From NCBI RefSeq assembly GCF_015666175.1, contig NZ_JADPIE010000001.1, forward strand, positions 377,741 to 441,740: DNA of 64,000 nt, read 5' to 3'. The position numbers and the translations under genes were made by a program. How positions within the stretch are numbered: the first letter of the stretch is position 1; each line of letters starts with the position of its first letter. A model generated the notes under the pieces. It was not told where the DNA came from and did not search any database. It was given only the letters and a program-made list of their open reading frames with translations. The stretch comes from Halonatronomonas betaini. GTDB taxonomy: Bacteria; Bacillota; Halanaerobiia; Halanaerobiales; Halarsenatibacteraceae. Below, one piece after another: positions 16,442 through 24,155 of the stretch.

Positions 16442-17145
16442 TACTTATCACCTATCTTTAAGATAATATATTTATAGAACCAGCTCCGTGACCAGTTTAA
16501 GCCTAAATATAACCAGATTCCAAAGGCTATCAGGCTATAGATAAGATGATAACTGCTGATGCCACCATTTAGGGCTCCACCGATCATTAATAGAGCAGGC
16601 TGACTTGGCCAGAGATAAAAGATCCAGCTATCTGTCAGGCCCAGATAGCCAATTACAGGTAGCACAGCTATCATGCTAAAGAGAGTCGAGACTATCAGAA
16701 ATTGATTGACAGTTTTAATCCAGGCAGTAATCGCCAGACCAAAGAGGGTAAAGGTAGCTGCTGTTAGAATTACTCCAATTATCAATAATAAATAGTTGAC
16801 CCTGGTTTCAATTGTTATCAGAACAATTATCAGACTGGTCACAAGGGAGAGAACTCCCAGGGAGGTCAGCTTGGCTATAATATATTCCTCCAGCTTTAAA
16901 GGGGTGATAAAGAGGCTTTCTAAAATTCGATCTCCCTTTTCCAGCAGGATAATTGCGCTGATAAAGAAAAATCCGACCATGGCCGGGTCAGAGAAGATGA
17001 TAATGCCGGCAATAAAGGGCCTTAAATCTCCTGGCAGGCTCAATAATAGAGCAATATAGATAATACTGACAATCAGGTAGGCATGATAAAACTTATGCCT
17101 GAACTGGAATTTGAGGTCCTGCTTAAAGGCTGTCAGGATTCTCAT
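16441..17145 (-). CDS. ABC-2 type permease (cassette 2, first permease)
   Basis: 234 residues, about six membrane segments, with LLEKGDRILESLFITPLKL (about residues 66-84) as the cytoplasmic coupling block. Start overlaps the ATPase stop by four bases, a sign of translational coupling. Position and length match the first permease of cassette 1 (10113-10838), supporting a duplicated or parallel system. Confidence 0.82.
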   Translation of the reverse strand: MRILTAFKQDLKFQFRHKFYHAYLIVSIIYIALLLSLPGDLRPFIAGIIIFSDPAMVGFFFISAIILLEKGDRILESLFITPLKLEEYIIAKLTSLGVLSLVTSLIIVLITIETRVNYLLLIIGVILTAATFTLFGLAITAWIKTVNQFLIVSTLFSMIAVLPVIGYLGLTDSWIFYLWPSQPALLMIGGALNGGISSYHLIYSLIAFGIWLYLGLNWSRSWFYKYIILKIGDK

Positions 17146-17999
17146 CTTAATTCCCTCCCGGTTATCCTGATAAAGACATCTTCCAGACTGGCTTCCTGGC
17201 TGTGGATCGTCTCGATTCTGTCTTCCTTTAATAGCTCAATAAATTCCTGATTGCTCCATAGCCCTTTTAGATCAAACTGGCTTTCAATCAGGTTTCCGTT
17301 ATTCTTGTAACCAATTTCAATCTGCTTTCTGCCATGATGCAATTTTAATTCTCGTGGGGAGTCAATAATTGCAATTTTCCCATCGACAATAAAGGCTATC
17401 CGGTCACAGAGTTCATCAGCTGCCAGCATATCGTGGGTGGTAATAAAGACAGTCTGGCCCTGGTCTTTCTTTTCCTGAATCAGTTTCCTGACATTTTTTC
17501 TATTCATTGGGTCCAGGCCTGATGTCGGTTCATCCAGAAAAAGGATAGCCGGTTTATTTAAAAAGGCCCGGCAGAGATTTAACCGCATCTTCATTCCCTT
17601 GGAGAAGTTCTTGACTGGTTCATCAGCAACCTCAGCCAGGCCGACCAGCTCGAGCAATTCAAGAGCCGGTTCGCATTCCTTTGCAAATAGCCCGGCAAAA
17701 AACTCCAGGTTCTCCCTGGCAGTAAACCGGTTATAAAGATTGGGCAGCTCAAAGGATACCCCGATATTTTCAAAAAAGTCATTTTTGATGCCAGCAATCT
17801 CCTGGCCATTGACCTGCACCGAGCCCTGATAATCCTTTAGAATACCGGTAATAATCTTCTGGGTTGTGCTTTTTCCAGCCCCTGAAGGCCCTAAAAAGCC
17901 AAAGATCTCACTTCTGTCAATCCTGAAATTCAAATCTTTAATTGCCGGCCTGTCAGCACCAGGGTAACTATAGGTTAAATCTTTAACCTCAATCATCAA
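17142..17999 (-). CDS. ABC exporter ATPase (cassette 2)
   Basis: 285 residues. Walker A GPSGAGKST (about residues 37-45), signature-like FSKGMKMRLNLCRAF (about 134), Walker B ILFLDEPTSGLDP (about 156), H-loop TTHDM. The C-terminal extension (GRKQIEIGYKNNGNLIESQF, then EDRIETIHSQEASLEDVF) aligns by eye with cassette 1 (TKILTMHSQEMTLDNIF), so the two ATPases are clearly paralogues. It powers export through the two downstream permeases. Confidence 0.88.
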   Translation of the reverse strand: MMIEVKDLTYSYPGADRPAIKDLNFRIDRSEIFGFLGPSGAGKSTTQKIITGILKDYQGSVQVNGQEIAGIKNDFFENIGVSFELPNLYNRFTARENLEFFAGLFAKECEPALELLELVGLAEVADEPVKNFSKGMKMRLNLCRAFLNKPAILFLDEPTSGLDPMNRKNVRKLIQEKKDQGQTVFITTHDMLAADELCDRIAFIVDGKIAIIDSPRELKLHHGRKQIEIGYKNNGNLIESQFDLKGLWSNQEFIELLKEDRIETIHSQEASLEDVFIRITGRELR

Positions 18000-18007
18000 A
18001 TCAGCTC

Positions 18008-18613
18008 CTATTCCTTGATTAATCCTCTGCTAATTAAGTCAATTAAAAGTTCAATCGTATCAGGATAGATCTCTTCGCCAATCTCCTCACGATGGAGGGT
18101 TAAAAGAAATAGAGATCTCAATAAACCTGAAATAACTTCTGGTTTTTCCTCGATCATTTTATCCTTCTCCTGAAGAGAGGTGATAAGGGGCATTAATTTT
18201 TCAGTATCACTTTTAATATGATCTTCAATTTTTTCTTCAGGTAGTTTCCTAACTATCTGCTGATATTCTCGCTGATTTTGATATAGCCTCTTGATCAGTT
18301 GATTTTTATCGATCAGCTGAAAACCCTTCATCAGAAAATCTTTAAAGCTTTGAGCTGTAATTTCGCCTTTAAAAATATTCGAATCCAATATTTCTTTCTG
18401 GATTTTTTCTTCCTCTGCCTCTAAAATTGTAAAATATAATTCCTCCTTTGAGCTGTAAAATGAATAGAATGAGCCCTGGGAGATTCCTGCAGCTTCAGTT
18501 ATATCTTTGATTCCAGTCTTTTTAAGGCCAAACCTGCTAAATAATTCCTGACCAGCCTCAATCAACTTATCATTTATCATGTTCTTTTCAGCTTCGCTAA
18601 AGGCCTTGGGCAT
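18008..18613 (-). CDS. TetR-family repressor of export cassette 2
   Basis: 201 residues from the ATG at 18613, which lies eight bases after GGAGGT; the longer frame starts inside that ribosome site. The N-terminal HTH reads TGIKDITEAAGISQGSFYSF (about residues 31-50). The ligand domain is helical and differs from the cassette 1 repressor, suggesting different inducers. It lies 8 bp upstream of the ATPase gene. An imperfect dyad (ATGAATGAAT ... TTATGTTCAT, 18641-18665) upstream may be its operator. Confidence 0.87.
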   Translation of the reverse strand: MPKAFSEAEKNMINDKLIEAGQELFSRFGLKKTGIKDITEAAGISQGSFYSFYSSKEELYFTILEAEEEKIQKEILDSNIFKGEITAQSFKDFLMKGFQLIDKNQLIKRLYQNQREYQQIVRKLPEEKIEDHIKSDTEKLMPLITSLQEKDKMIEEKPEVISGLLRSLFLLTLHREEIGEEIYPDTIELLIDLISRGLIKE

Positions 18614-18640
18614 TCTGGCCACCTCCAATTATATAATGTA

Positions 18641-18665
18641 TGAATGAATTTAATTTATGTTCATT
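18641..18665. promoter_or_regulatory. Imperfect dyad, possible operator of TetR 2
   Basis: ATGAA (18641-18645) and TTCAT (18661-18665) form the outer arms of a 25-bp imperfect inverted repeat 28 bp upstream of the TetR start. Unrelated in sequence to the cassette 1 operators. Confidence 0.35.
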
Positions 18666-18723
18666 GATATTTTTAATATATCATATTAAATCAATTAAGT
18701 CAATATCAATAGCCATACGAATA

Positions 18724-18734
18724 GGTGGTTACTT
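18724..18734 (+). repeat. Single 11-bp repeat copy, locus E
   Basis: GGTGGTTACTT matches the locus A unit GGTGGTTACTG in ten of eleven positions and lies 118 bp before the array at 18852. Confidence 0.3.
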
Positions 18735-18851
18735 TTCCAGTCTAAAATTATATAATATAACTGTAATAATCTAATATTTAACCTGAATATATTCAGGTAC
18801 AAATCATTATTTGGATAATATTTAATCAAAGATACGCTGTAATAGAATTGA

Positions 18852-18928
18852 AACTGGGTTGGTACTGGGTTGATACTGGGTTGGTACTGGGGTGGTACCG
18901 AGGAGATACCGGGGAGAGATTGGAGGAA
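18852..18928 (+). repeat. 11-bp tandem repeat array, locus B (seven units)
   Basis: Seven consecutive 11-mers: AACTGGGTTGG, TACTGGGTTGA, TACTGGGTTGG, TACTGGGGTGG, TACCGAGGAGA, TACCGGGGAGA and a decayed GATTGGAGGAA. The strand is G-rich and almost C-free. The array ends 40 bp before the methyltransferase start codon. Rotated, the unit is GGTTGGTACTG, related to units elsewhere in this window. The rest of the 18614-18968 gap has no gene. Confidence 0.85.
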
Positions 18929-18968
18929 AGGTATCTTCAAAAATAACTTATTATGGAGTGAGATAAAG

Positions 18969-19811
18969 ATGAATATCAAAAAATTGCTAGAACTTTCTAA
19001 GAAGCCGGAGATATTTACAAGGTCTGATCTAGATTTCTGGGACGACTGGCATATCTCTAAACAGATGCTTAATGCTCACCTTGATCCTGATTGTGATGCT
19101 GCCAGCAGGAACTTTGAAACGATTTCCAGCTCAATTAACTGGCTTGTTGAAGAGATTTTGCCTGATCATGCTCATGGGACAGGACTTCTGGATCTTGGCT
19201 GTGGCCCTGGATTATACGCTGCTGAGCTGGCCAGGGCTGGCTACAGAGTTACCGGGATTGATTATTCCAGGAGATCGATAGATTATGCCAGGGAAGAGGC
19301 TGCAGCAGAGGGTTTAGAGATCGAATATATTTATCAGAACTACTTAGAGATCGATTATCAGGAAGAGTTTGATGTAATTATGCTGATCTACTGTGATCTA
19401 GGGGCTCTGACAGATAAAGAAAGAGACCACCTTTTAAATAGGGTTTATCAGGCATTAAAACCTGGAGGCCTTTTTATTTTTGATGTCTTTTCAGATAAGA
19501 ATCGAGATGAAAGCTCAACAAGAAGGAGCTGGGAAATCAATGACGGAGGGTTCTGGCATCCTGAGCCCCACCTTGCACTGACAGAAACCTTCCTCTATCA
19601 AAAGAATGATACTTTTCTGGATCAGACTATTGTAATGACTGAGTCTGGAGAGATTAACTTATATAGAATTTATGATCATTTTTATACCAGGGATTCAGCA
19701 GTAACACTACTGGATAGCCATGGGTTTAAAGATCATGAATTTTATTCTGATCTGACTGGTAAGAGTTATTCAAATCAGTCAGAGACGATTGCTTTAGTAA
19801 CTAGAAGATAG
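18969..19811 (+). CDS. Class I SAM-dependent methyltransferase
   Basis: 280 residues. The ATG at 18969 follows GGAGTGA; an upstream in-frame extension would translate the 11-bp repeats and is rejected. Motif I is LLDLGCGPGLYAAEL (about residues 73-87), followed by VTGIDYSRRSIDYA, then IMLIYCDLGALT and LKPGGLFIFDVFSD, as in Methyltransf_11/25 proteins. Cytoplasmic; acceptor unknown. The next gene, 30 bp downstream, is a membrane protein resembling isoprenylcysteine/phospholipid methyltransferases. Confidence 0.87.
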   Translation: MNIKKLLELSKKPEIFTRSDLDFWDDWHISKQMLNAHLDPDCDAASRNFETISSSINWLVEEILPDHAHGTGLLDLGCGPGLYAAELARAGYRVTGIDYSRRSIDYAREEAAAEGLEIEYIYQNYLEIDYQEEFDVIMLIYCDLGALTDKERDHLLNRVYQALKPGGLFIFDVFSDKNRDESSTRRSWEINDGGFWHPEPHLALTETFLYQKNDTFLDQTIVMTESGEINLYRIYDHFYTRDSAVTLLDSHGFKDHEFYSDLTGKSYSNQSETIALVTRR

Positions 19812-19841
19812 AAGTGCTATAAATATAGAAGGGGGATTTTA

Positions 19842-20537
19842 ATGGAACCAGATAAAATTATCATTGAAGAAGCTTCCTCATTAAACTATCTTTTTAAGGG
19901 CCAGTTTATCCATCTGGTATTTCAAATAATTATAGCTGCAATAACCTGGTTTTTAGCAGAAACAGCTTTAAGTCAGGGAAGTTGGCTAGGTCAATCTGAT
20001 AGAACCTGGCTTATACTTGGAATAATGGTATTTTTCTTCCATCAAATTATTGTAGCTCTGGTTTTTAGGTTGCAGCTTGGGCAGGCTTTATTTACCAGGC
20101 TGTTTGGCCGGCTGGACTTACTGGTCTGGGGGATCATCTTTTTCCCGTTTTTAGCTGCCCGTCCATTTACCGTCATGGCTCTTGCCAGAGCCAGTCAGAA
20201 TACATTAAATATTAATTTGTTCTTTGCCAGATTTCTGGCCATATTACTTATAATTCCGGCTGGCTATACACTCTGGTCAGTCCTGAGATATTTTGGCTTA
20301 ATTCGGGCTTTAGGTGGCGATCATTTTAGGGTGAAGTATCGGAAGATGGGACTGGTCAAAGAGGGAGCTTTTAAATACACAGATAATGCCATGTATCAAT
20401 TTGCCTTCTTGCTTTTATGGGCAATAGCATTATATTTTAGATCATATCCGGCTTTGCTGCTTACGATTTCACAGCATCTTAGCATCTGGTCTCTGTATTA
20501 CTGTATTGAGAAACCTGATCTTGATCTGCTGTATTAA
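19842..20537 (+). CDS. Membrane protein with ICMT/PEMT-like C-terminus
   Basis: 231 residues with five or six membrane segments. The C-terminal third has EGAFKYTDNAMYQ (about residues 173-185) and ends with IEKPDLDLLY, echoing the GPYRYxRNPMY and EEPDL motifs that bind SAM in isoprenylcysteine carboxyl methyltransferase and phosphatidylethanolamine methyltransferase families. The histidine and arginine of the first motif are not conserved, so activity is uncertain. It follows the soluble methyltransferase in what looks like a two-gene unit. Ribosome site AGAAGGGGGA. Confidence 0.6.
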   Translation: MEPDKIIIEEASSLNYLFKGQFIHLVFQIIIAAITWFLAETALSQGSWLGQSDRTWLILGIMVFFFHQIIVALVFRLQLGQALFTRLFGRLDLLVWGIIFFPFLAARPFTVMALARASQNTLNINLFFARFLAILLIIPAGYTLWSVLRYFGLIRALGGDHFRVKYRKMGLVKEGAFKYTDNAMYQFAFLLLWAIALYFRSYPALLLTISQHLSIWSLYYCIEKPDLDLLY

Positions 20538-20586
20538 TAAAATTTACTTTATTTTAAAGATTATTTGTATATGCAGAAAAAATATC

Positions 20587-20615
20587 TTGACTTTATTCAA
20601 TATTGATGGTACTAT
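20587..20615 (+). promoter_or_regulatory. Promoter of the c-di-GMP riboswitch transcript
   Basis: TTGACT (20587-20592), 17-bp spacer, TACTAT (20610-20615), just upstream of the aptamer. Confidence 0.6.
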
Positions 20616-20627
20616 AGTACCAGTCAA

Positions 20628-20712
20628 CATGCAAATATTGGCAAACCTGTTGTGAAACAGGGACGCAAAACCCTGGATCTTATGTCTTAATAAGACTGCC
20701 TGGTTGCTGCTT
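20628..20712 (+). ncRNA. c-di-GMP-I (GEMM) riboswitch aptamer
   Basis: The conserved landmarks are in order: GGCAAACC (20639-20646), hairpin CCTGTT-GTGA-AACAGG with a GNRA tetraloop, GGGACGCAAAACC (20660-20672), a variable hairpin (TGTCTTAATAAGACT) and the closing GCCTGGTTGCTG. These match the GEMM-I consensus, whose ligand is cyclic di-GMP (a few variants bind cGAMP). A terminator follows, so it controls transcription of the SpoIIE phosphatase gene. Confidence 0.88.
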
Positions 20713-20733
20713 TAGAAATTCAAAGCATCAATC

Positions 20734-20759
20734 AACTGGTCCCTGGACCAGTTTTTTTT
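20734..20759 (+). terminator. Riboswitch-controlled terminator
   Basis: AACTGGTCC (20734-20742) pairs with GGACCAGTT (20745-20753), followed by a T tract to 20759. It lies between the GEMM aptamer and the start codon at 20853. A small hairpin TGCTTT/AAAGCA separates it from the aptamer. Confidence 0.85.
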
Positions 20760-20852
20760 ATATTAAAATGTTCGAAAATTATCAAAGTATTGTTACACAG
20801 CTTTAATATTTGAATCTGTTTTAAATTATAGCTATAGGATGGTGTTACTGGC

Positions 20853-23534
20853 ATGAATAATAATTTAGCTTTTAAAAAAATTATCGATAGTGTTGATGAA
20901 ATTATAGGTATTCAATATCCAGATCATACTATAGATATGTATAATCAGGCAGGCTATGATTATTTAGATTTATCCAAGGAAAAAGTTGTAGGTAAAAAAT
21001 GTTATGAATTAATAGGAAGAGATTCTGAATGTGATATCTGTGCAGCAAAACAAACTCTAAAGAGTAAAAAATTAGAATCAGTTGAAAAGTACATTCCTGA
21101 AAAGGATACCTATATAAAATCAATTACTGCCCCAATCTTTGATGAAAACGGCGATATTATTAGGATAATTGAATGTATTAAAAATATAGCATATCAAGAA
21201 AGTAGGGAAGAAATTGAGCAATTAAAAGAATTATTAGATAAACTAGTTAATAAATCTCCAGGGATGACATATCAATTCAAATTACTTCCTGATGATTCTT
21301 ATACTTTTCCCTATATCTCAGAAGGTATAAAAGAACTTTTAGGCATTTCTTATAAAGAAACAAAAGACAATCCTGATAAGGCTCTTTCTTATGTTCATAA
21401 TAAAGATTATGATCGAATAGTCCAGGAACTTAATAAATCTGCCAAAAACCTCTCAGTCTGGAGTGAAGAGCTAAGGATTATTTTGCCAGATCAAAATGTA
21501 AGATGGATAGAATCTATTGCAATGCCAGAAAAACTGGATGATGAGAGTATAATCTGGCACGGTAATATTTATGACATAACTAAAAGAAAAACCCAGGAAT
21601 TAAAAATTAAAGAGTTAAATAAAGTTGCAGTTGAATTTCATGAAATAAATAATGAAAAAGAGATCTGTGAAAAGACCCTTAATTCAGCTAAAAACATTTT
21701 GTCTCTAGACTTAAGTAGTATTAGATTAGCTAAAGATGATAAATTAGTTGCAATTGCAACTTCTGATAAAATAAAATTGCAAGATGTATCTATAGATCAT
21801 GGGATTTTAGGTAAAGCTTATAAAAATAATCAAAGTTATTTGACTATAGATTCAGCAAAAGAGCCTGATGCAAATCCAATTAAAAATAGCTATAAATCAG
21901 CTATAACTATACCAATTGGTGGTATCGGGGTCTTTCAGGCCGTTTCTTTACAAAAAAATGCATTTAACAGGAGAGATTTAGAACTGGCTGAAATTCTTAT
22001 TGCCAGTACCAAATCAGCTTTAAATAGAGTTTATTCTCAACAAAAAATCAAAGATAAGAATCTGTTATTTAGTAGCACCCTTGAAAGTATCCAGGATGGA
22101 ATTATAGTTTTAGATTCTGATTTTAGAATTCGCTATGCCAATTCAAAAATAAAAGAGTGGTATTCTTTAGATAAATCATTAATCGGAGAGAACTGCTATC
22201 AAGTTTTAAAAGATTCAGAAACTAGATGTGAAAGCTGCCCCTCAGAAGAAAGTTTTAAATCAGGTAGAGTAGAAAAAACAATTACTAGCATAGAACAGAG
22301 TAATCAAACAAAGCAACTAGAAGTATATAGTTATCCTATGTTAGATGACAATAATAATATCCATGGGTCTGTAAGTTTTTATAGAGATATAACAGAGTAT
22401 TTAAAACAGAAAAAATTACTTGAAATGAATAAATTTTTTGTTGATAACGCAGATCTATTAATATTGAGGGTATCACCTGAAGGAAAAGTTGAATATGCTA
22501 ACCAGACAGCACTTACTAAATTAAATTATTCAAAAGAAGAGTTTATAGGTTCATCTGTAGCAAATTTTATATTTACTGAGGAATTTGTTCCTAGAAATAA
22601 ATTTTGGAATAAAATAAAAGAAGAGGGCAGTATAACTTATGAAAGAAATTTTATAAAAAAAGATGGAAGTAGTTTTCCAGTTGAAATAACAAGTCAGTAT
22701 TTTAGCTATAAAGATCAAGAGCATGAATTTGTGTTTATTCAAGACATATCAAAAAGAAAAGCATCAGAATTTAAGCTATTGAAAACTAAAGAGAGACTTG
22801 ATCAGGAAATAAATAATGCAAAAGATTTACATGAAAAGAGATTGCCGATTAGTTTACCTAAGCTCAATGGTCTTGATATTTATGCCTATTATAAACCTGC
22901 AAATGAAATAGGTGGGGATTTCTATAATTTTATAAAACTTAGTGATAACAAACTGTTATATTATATTATTGATATTACAGGACATGGCCTTGATGCAGCG
23001 ATGATGAGTTCTTTTGTTAAAAGTACAATTAATACTTATGTAAAACTTCTCCCTGCTGATAAAGTACCAGATCCTAAAGAATTATTGAAGTTTATTTATG
23101 AACAGAATTTGGAAGAAAACTTCCCTGATGATTATTTTGTAACGATTAATCTTGGAATTATTGATACTGAAGAAAACCAGATGGTTTATAGTAGTGCAGG
23201 CTCTCATATACCACCAGTTATTTTTAATGAAGCTGTTAAAGAACTTCCTGCTGGAAACCTGCCTATTTCAAAAATGATATCATCAGATGCAATTGATTAT
23301 AAAAATGTAAAAGTTGACCTATCTTCAGGTTCAATAATATTTTTATCAACTGATGGCCTTAGCGAGCAGACTAATACAAAAGCAAGATACAGTGATCAAT
23401 ATAATGAAATTATAAGCCAGAATACTCATATGTCAATTGAAAAAATAGCTGAAGCATTAAATAAAGACTTTGCTAGTTTTTGTGATGGTGACAATGATGA
23501 TGATATTACCTATTTAATATTTAAAATCACATAA
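20853..23534 (+). CDS. PAS-PAS-GAF-PAS-PAS-SpoIIE (PP2C) phosphatase
   Basis: 893 residues, cytoplasmic. In order: PAS (1-110) with a Cys-rich segment around CYELIGRDSECDIC; PAS (about 125-245, ending DITKRKT); GAF (about 255-395); PAS (about 400-520) with CYQVL...CESC; PAS (about 525-640, ending DISKRKA); a short coiled linker; and a RsbU/SpoIIE-type Ser/Thr phosphatase (about 690-893) with the metal Asp residues in IGGDFYN and IDITGHGLDAAM. Such proteins dephosphorylate anti-sigma-factor antagonists. No RsbV/RsbW partner is in the window. Control by the upstream c-di-GMP riboswitch links second-messenger level to partner-switch signalling. The cysteines in the PAS domains may sense redox or bind metal. 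Confidence 0.9.
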   Translation: MNNNLAFKKIIDSVDEIIGIQYPDHTIDMYNQAGYDYLDLSKEKVVGKKCYELIGRDSECDICAAKQTLKSKKLESVEKYIPEKDTYIKSITAPIFDENGDIIRIIECIKNIAYQESREEIEQLKELLDKLVNKSPGMTYQFKLLPDDSYTFPYISEGIKELLGISYKETKDNPDKALSYVHNKDYDRIVQELNKSAKNLSVWSEELRIILPDQNVRWIESIAMPEKLDDESIIWHGNIYDITKRKTQELKIKELNKVAVEFHEINNEKEICEKTLNSAKNILSLDLSSIRLAKDDKLVAIATSDKIKLQDVSIDHGILGKAYKNNQSYLTIDSAKEPDANPIKNSYKSAITIPIGGIGVFQAVSLQKNAFNRRDLELAEILIASTKSALNRVYSQQKIKDKNLLFSSTLESIQDGIIVLDSDFRIRYANSKIKEWYSLDKSLIGENCYQVLKDSETRCESCPSEESFKSGRVEKTITSIEQSNQTKQLEVYSYPMLDDNNNIHGSVSFYRDITEYLKQKKLLEMNKFFVDNADLLILRVSPEGKVEYANQTALTKLNYSKEEFIGSSVANFIFTEEFVPRNKFWNKIKEEGSITYERNFIKKDGSSFPVEITSQYFSYKDQEHEFVFIQDISKRKASEFKLLKTKERLDQEINNAKDLHEKRLPISLPKLNGLDIYAYYKPANEIGGDFYNFIKLSDNKLLYYIIDITGHGLDAAMMSSFVKSTINTYVKLLPADKVPDPKELLKFIYEQNLEENFPDDYFVTINLGIIDTEENQMVYSSAGSHIPPVIFNEAVKELPAGNLPISKMISSDAIDYKNVKVDLSSGSIIFLSTDGLSEQTNTKARYSDQYNEIISQNTHMSIEKIAEALNKDFASFCDGDNDDDITYLIFKIT

Positions 23535-23574
23535 TAAGTTACATACTTGTATTTAGAACATATTTTAATATCTA

Positions 23575-23603
23575 TTGACTTATTGATAATAGTTAGTTAT
23601 AAT
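23575..23603 (+). promoter_or_regulatory. Promoter of the hyd maturation operon
   Basis: TTGACT (23575-23580), exactly 17 bp, TATAAT (23598-23603). Transcription should start near 23610, giving a leader of about 270 nt. Confidence 0.75.
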
Positions 23604-23609
23604 ATAAAT

Positions 23610-23838
23610 ACATGATATAAATATCACAAATAATTCCGGATTCAGGGGGAGCAATCCGCCGGATCGGGTAGAAATATTCTTATGGCTCTATTTTCAGGGA
23701 TATCTATGTCTTATCTATGTCTTTAGATATCCAGGCTTTGCGATTTATATCGGTTTATAATTGCAGAGACTTATCTCTGTAAATAGTCTACCATATATTA
23801 TACTCTACCCGCCCTGTTAGCCAACAGGGTTTTTCTTT
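23610..23838 (+). ncRNA. Unidentified structured attenuator leader of the hyd operon
   Basis: The leader contains a hairpin CGGATT/AATCCG (23637-23642, 23653-23658) with a G-rich loop, a long-range 8-bp helix CGGGTAGA (23665-23672) with TCTACCCG (23804-23811), a 9-bp helix GGATATCTA (23698-23706) with TAGATATCC (23724-23732), a small CGAT/ATCG hairpin and GCAGAGA/TCTCTGT. TCTACC at 23787-23792 is a second possible partner for GGTAGA. It ends in a terminator: CCCTGTT (23812-23818) with AACAGGG (23823-23829) and a T tract. I do not recognise it as a known riboswitch class. Confidence 0.6.
23812..23838 (+). terminator. Attenuator terminator ahead of the hyd operon
   Basis: CCCTGTT-AGCC-AACAGGG followed by TTTTTCTTTT, 42 bp before the first start codon. 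It abuts the 3' strand of the leader's long-range helix. Confidence 0.8.
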
Positions 23839-23879
23839 TACATAATAATATTATAATTTTCACATGAAAGGGTGGGAAG

Positions 23880-24155
23880 ATGAGTAATTCTAAAAGAATT
23901 GGTGTTGTCGGGATAGTTATAAAAGATAGAACAGAAGTTGCTGAAAAACTAAATAAGATTTTAAGTGATTATGGAGATATAATCCTTGGCCGGATGGGGA
24001 TACCTTCAAGGGAATATAATCTCTCTATGTTATCATTAATAGTTGAAGGAACCCCAGACCAGGTGGCTGGGATGACAGGTAAAATCGGTAATCTGCCAGG
24101 AGTTTCAATCAAATCAACTCTTACTTCAGTAGAAGTCGGTGATATCAATGACTAA
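23880..24155 (+). CDS. TM1266-family putative hydrogenase-system regulator
   Basis: 91 residues: a small ACT-like/NikR-C-like ferredoxin-fold protein of the TM1266 family (IGVVGIVIKDR at the start, GRMGIPSREYNLSMLSLIVEG in the middle, GNLPGVSIKS at the end). Members are nearly always encoded beside the [FeFe]-hydrogenase maturases and are named putative iron-only hydrogenase system regulators; no DNA-binding domain is present. It is the first gene of the operon. Its stop overlaps the hydG start by 8 bp (ATGACTAA). Confidence 0.88.
   Translation: MSNSKRIGVVGIVIKDRTEVAEKLNKILSDYGDIILGRMGIPSREYNLSMLSLIVEGTPDQVAGMTGKIGNLPGVSIKSTLTSVEVGDIND

Noticed and set aside
18852-18928. CRISPR-like array
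   Set aside because: Units are only 11 bp and directly adjacent, with no spacers and no cas genes.
18870-18968. N-terminal extension of the methyltransferase through the repeats
   Set aside because: It would translate the 11-bp array, lacks a ribosome site, and the ATG at 18969 has GGAGTGA upstream and gives a normal family length.
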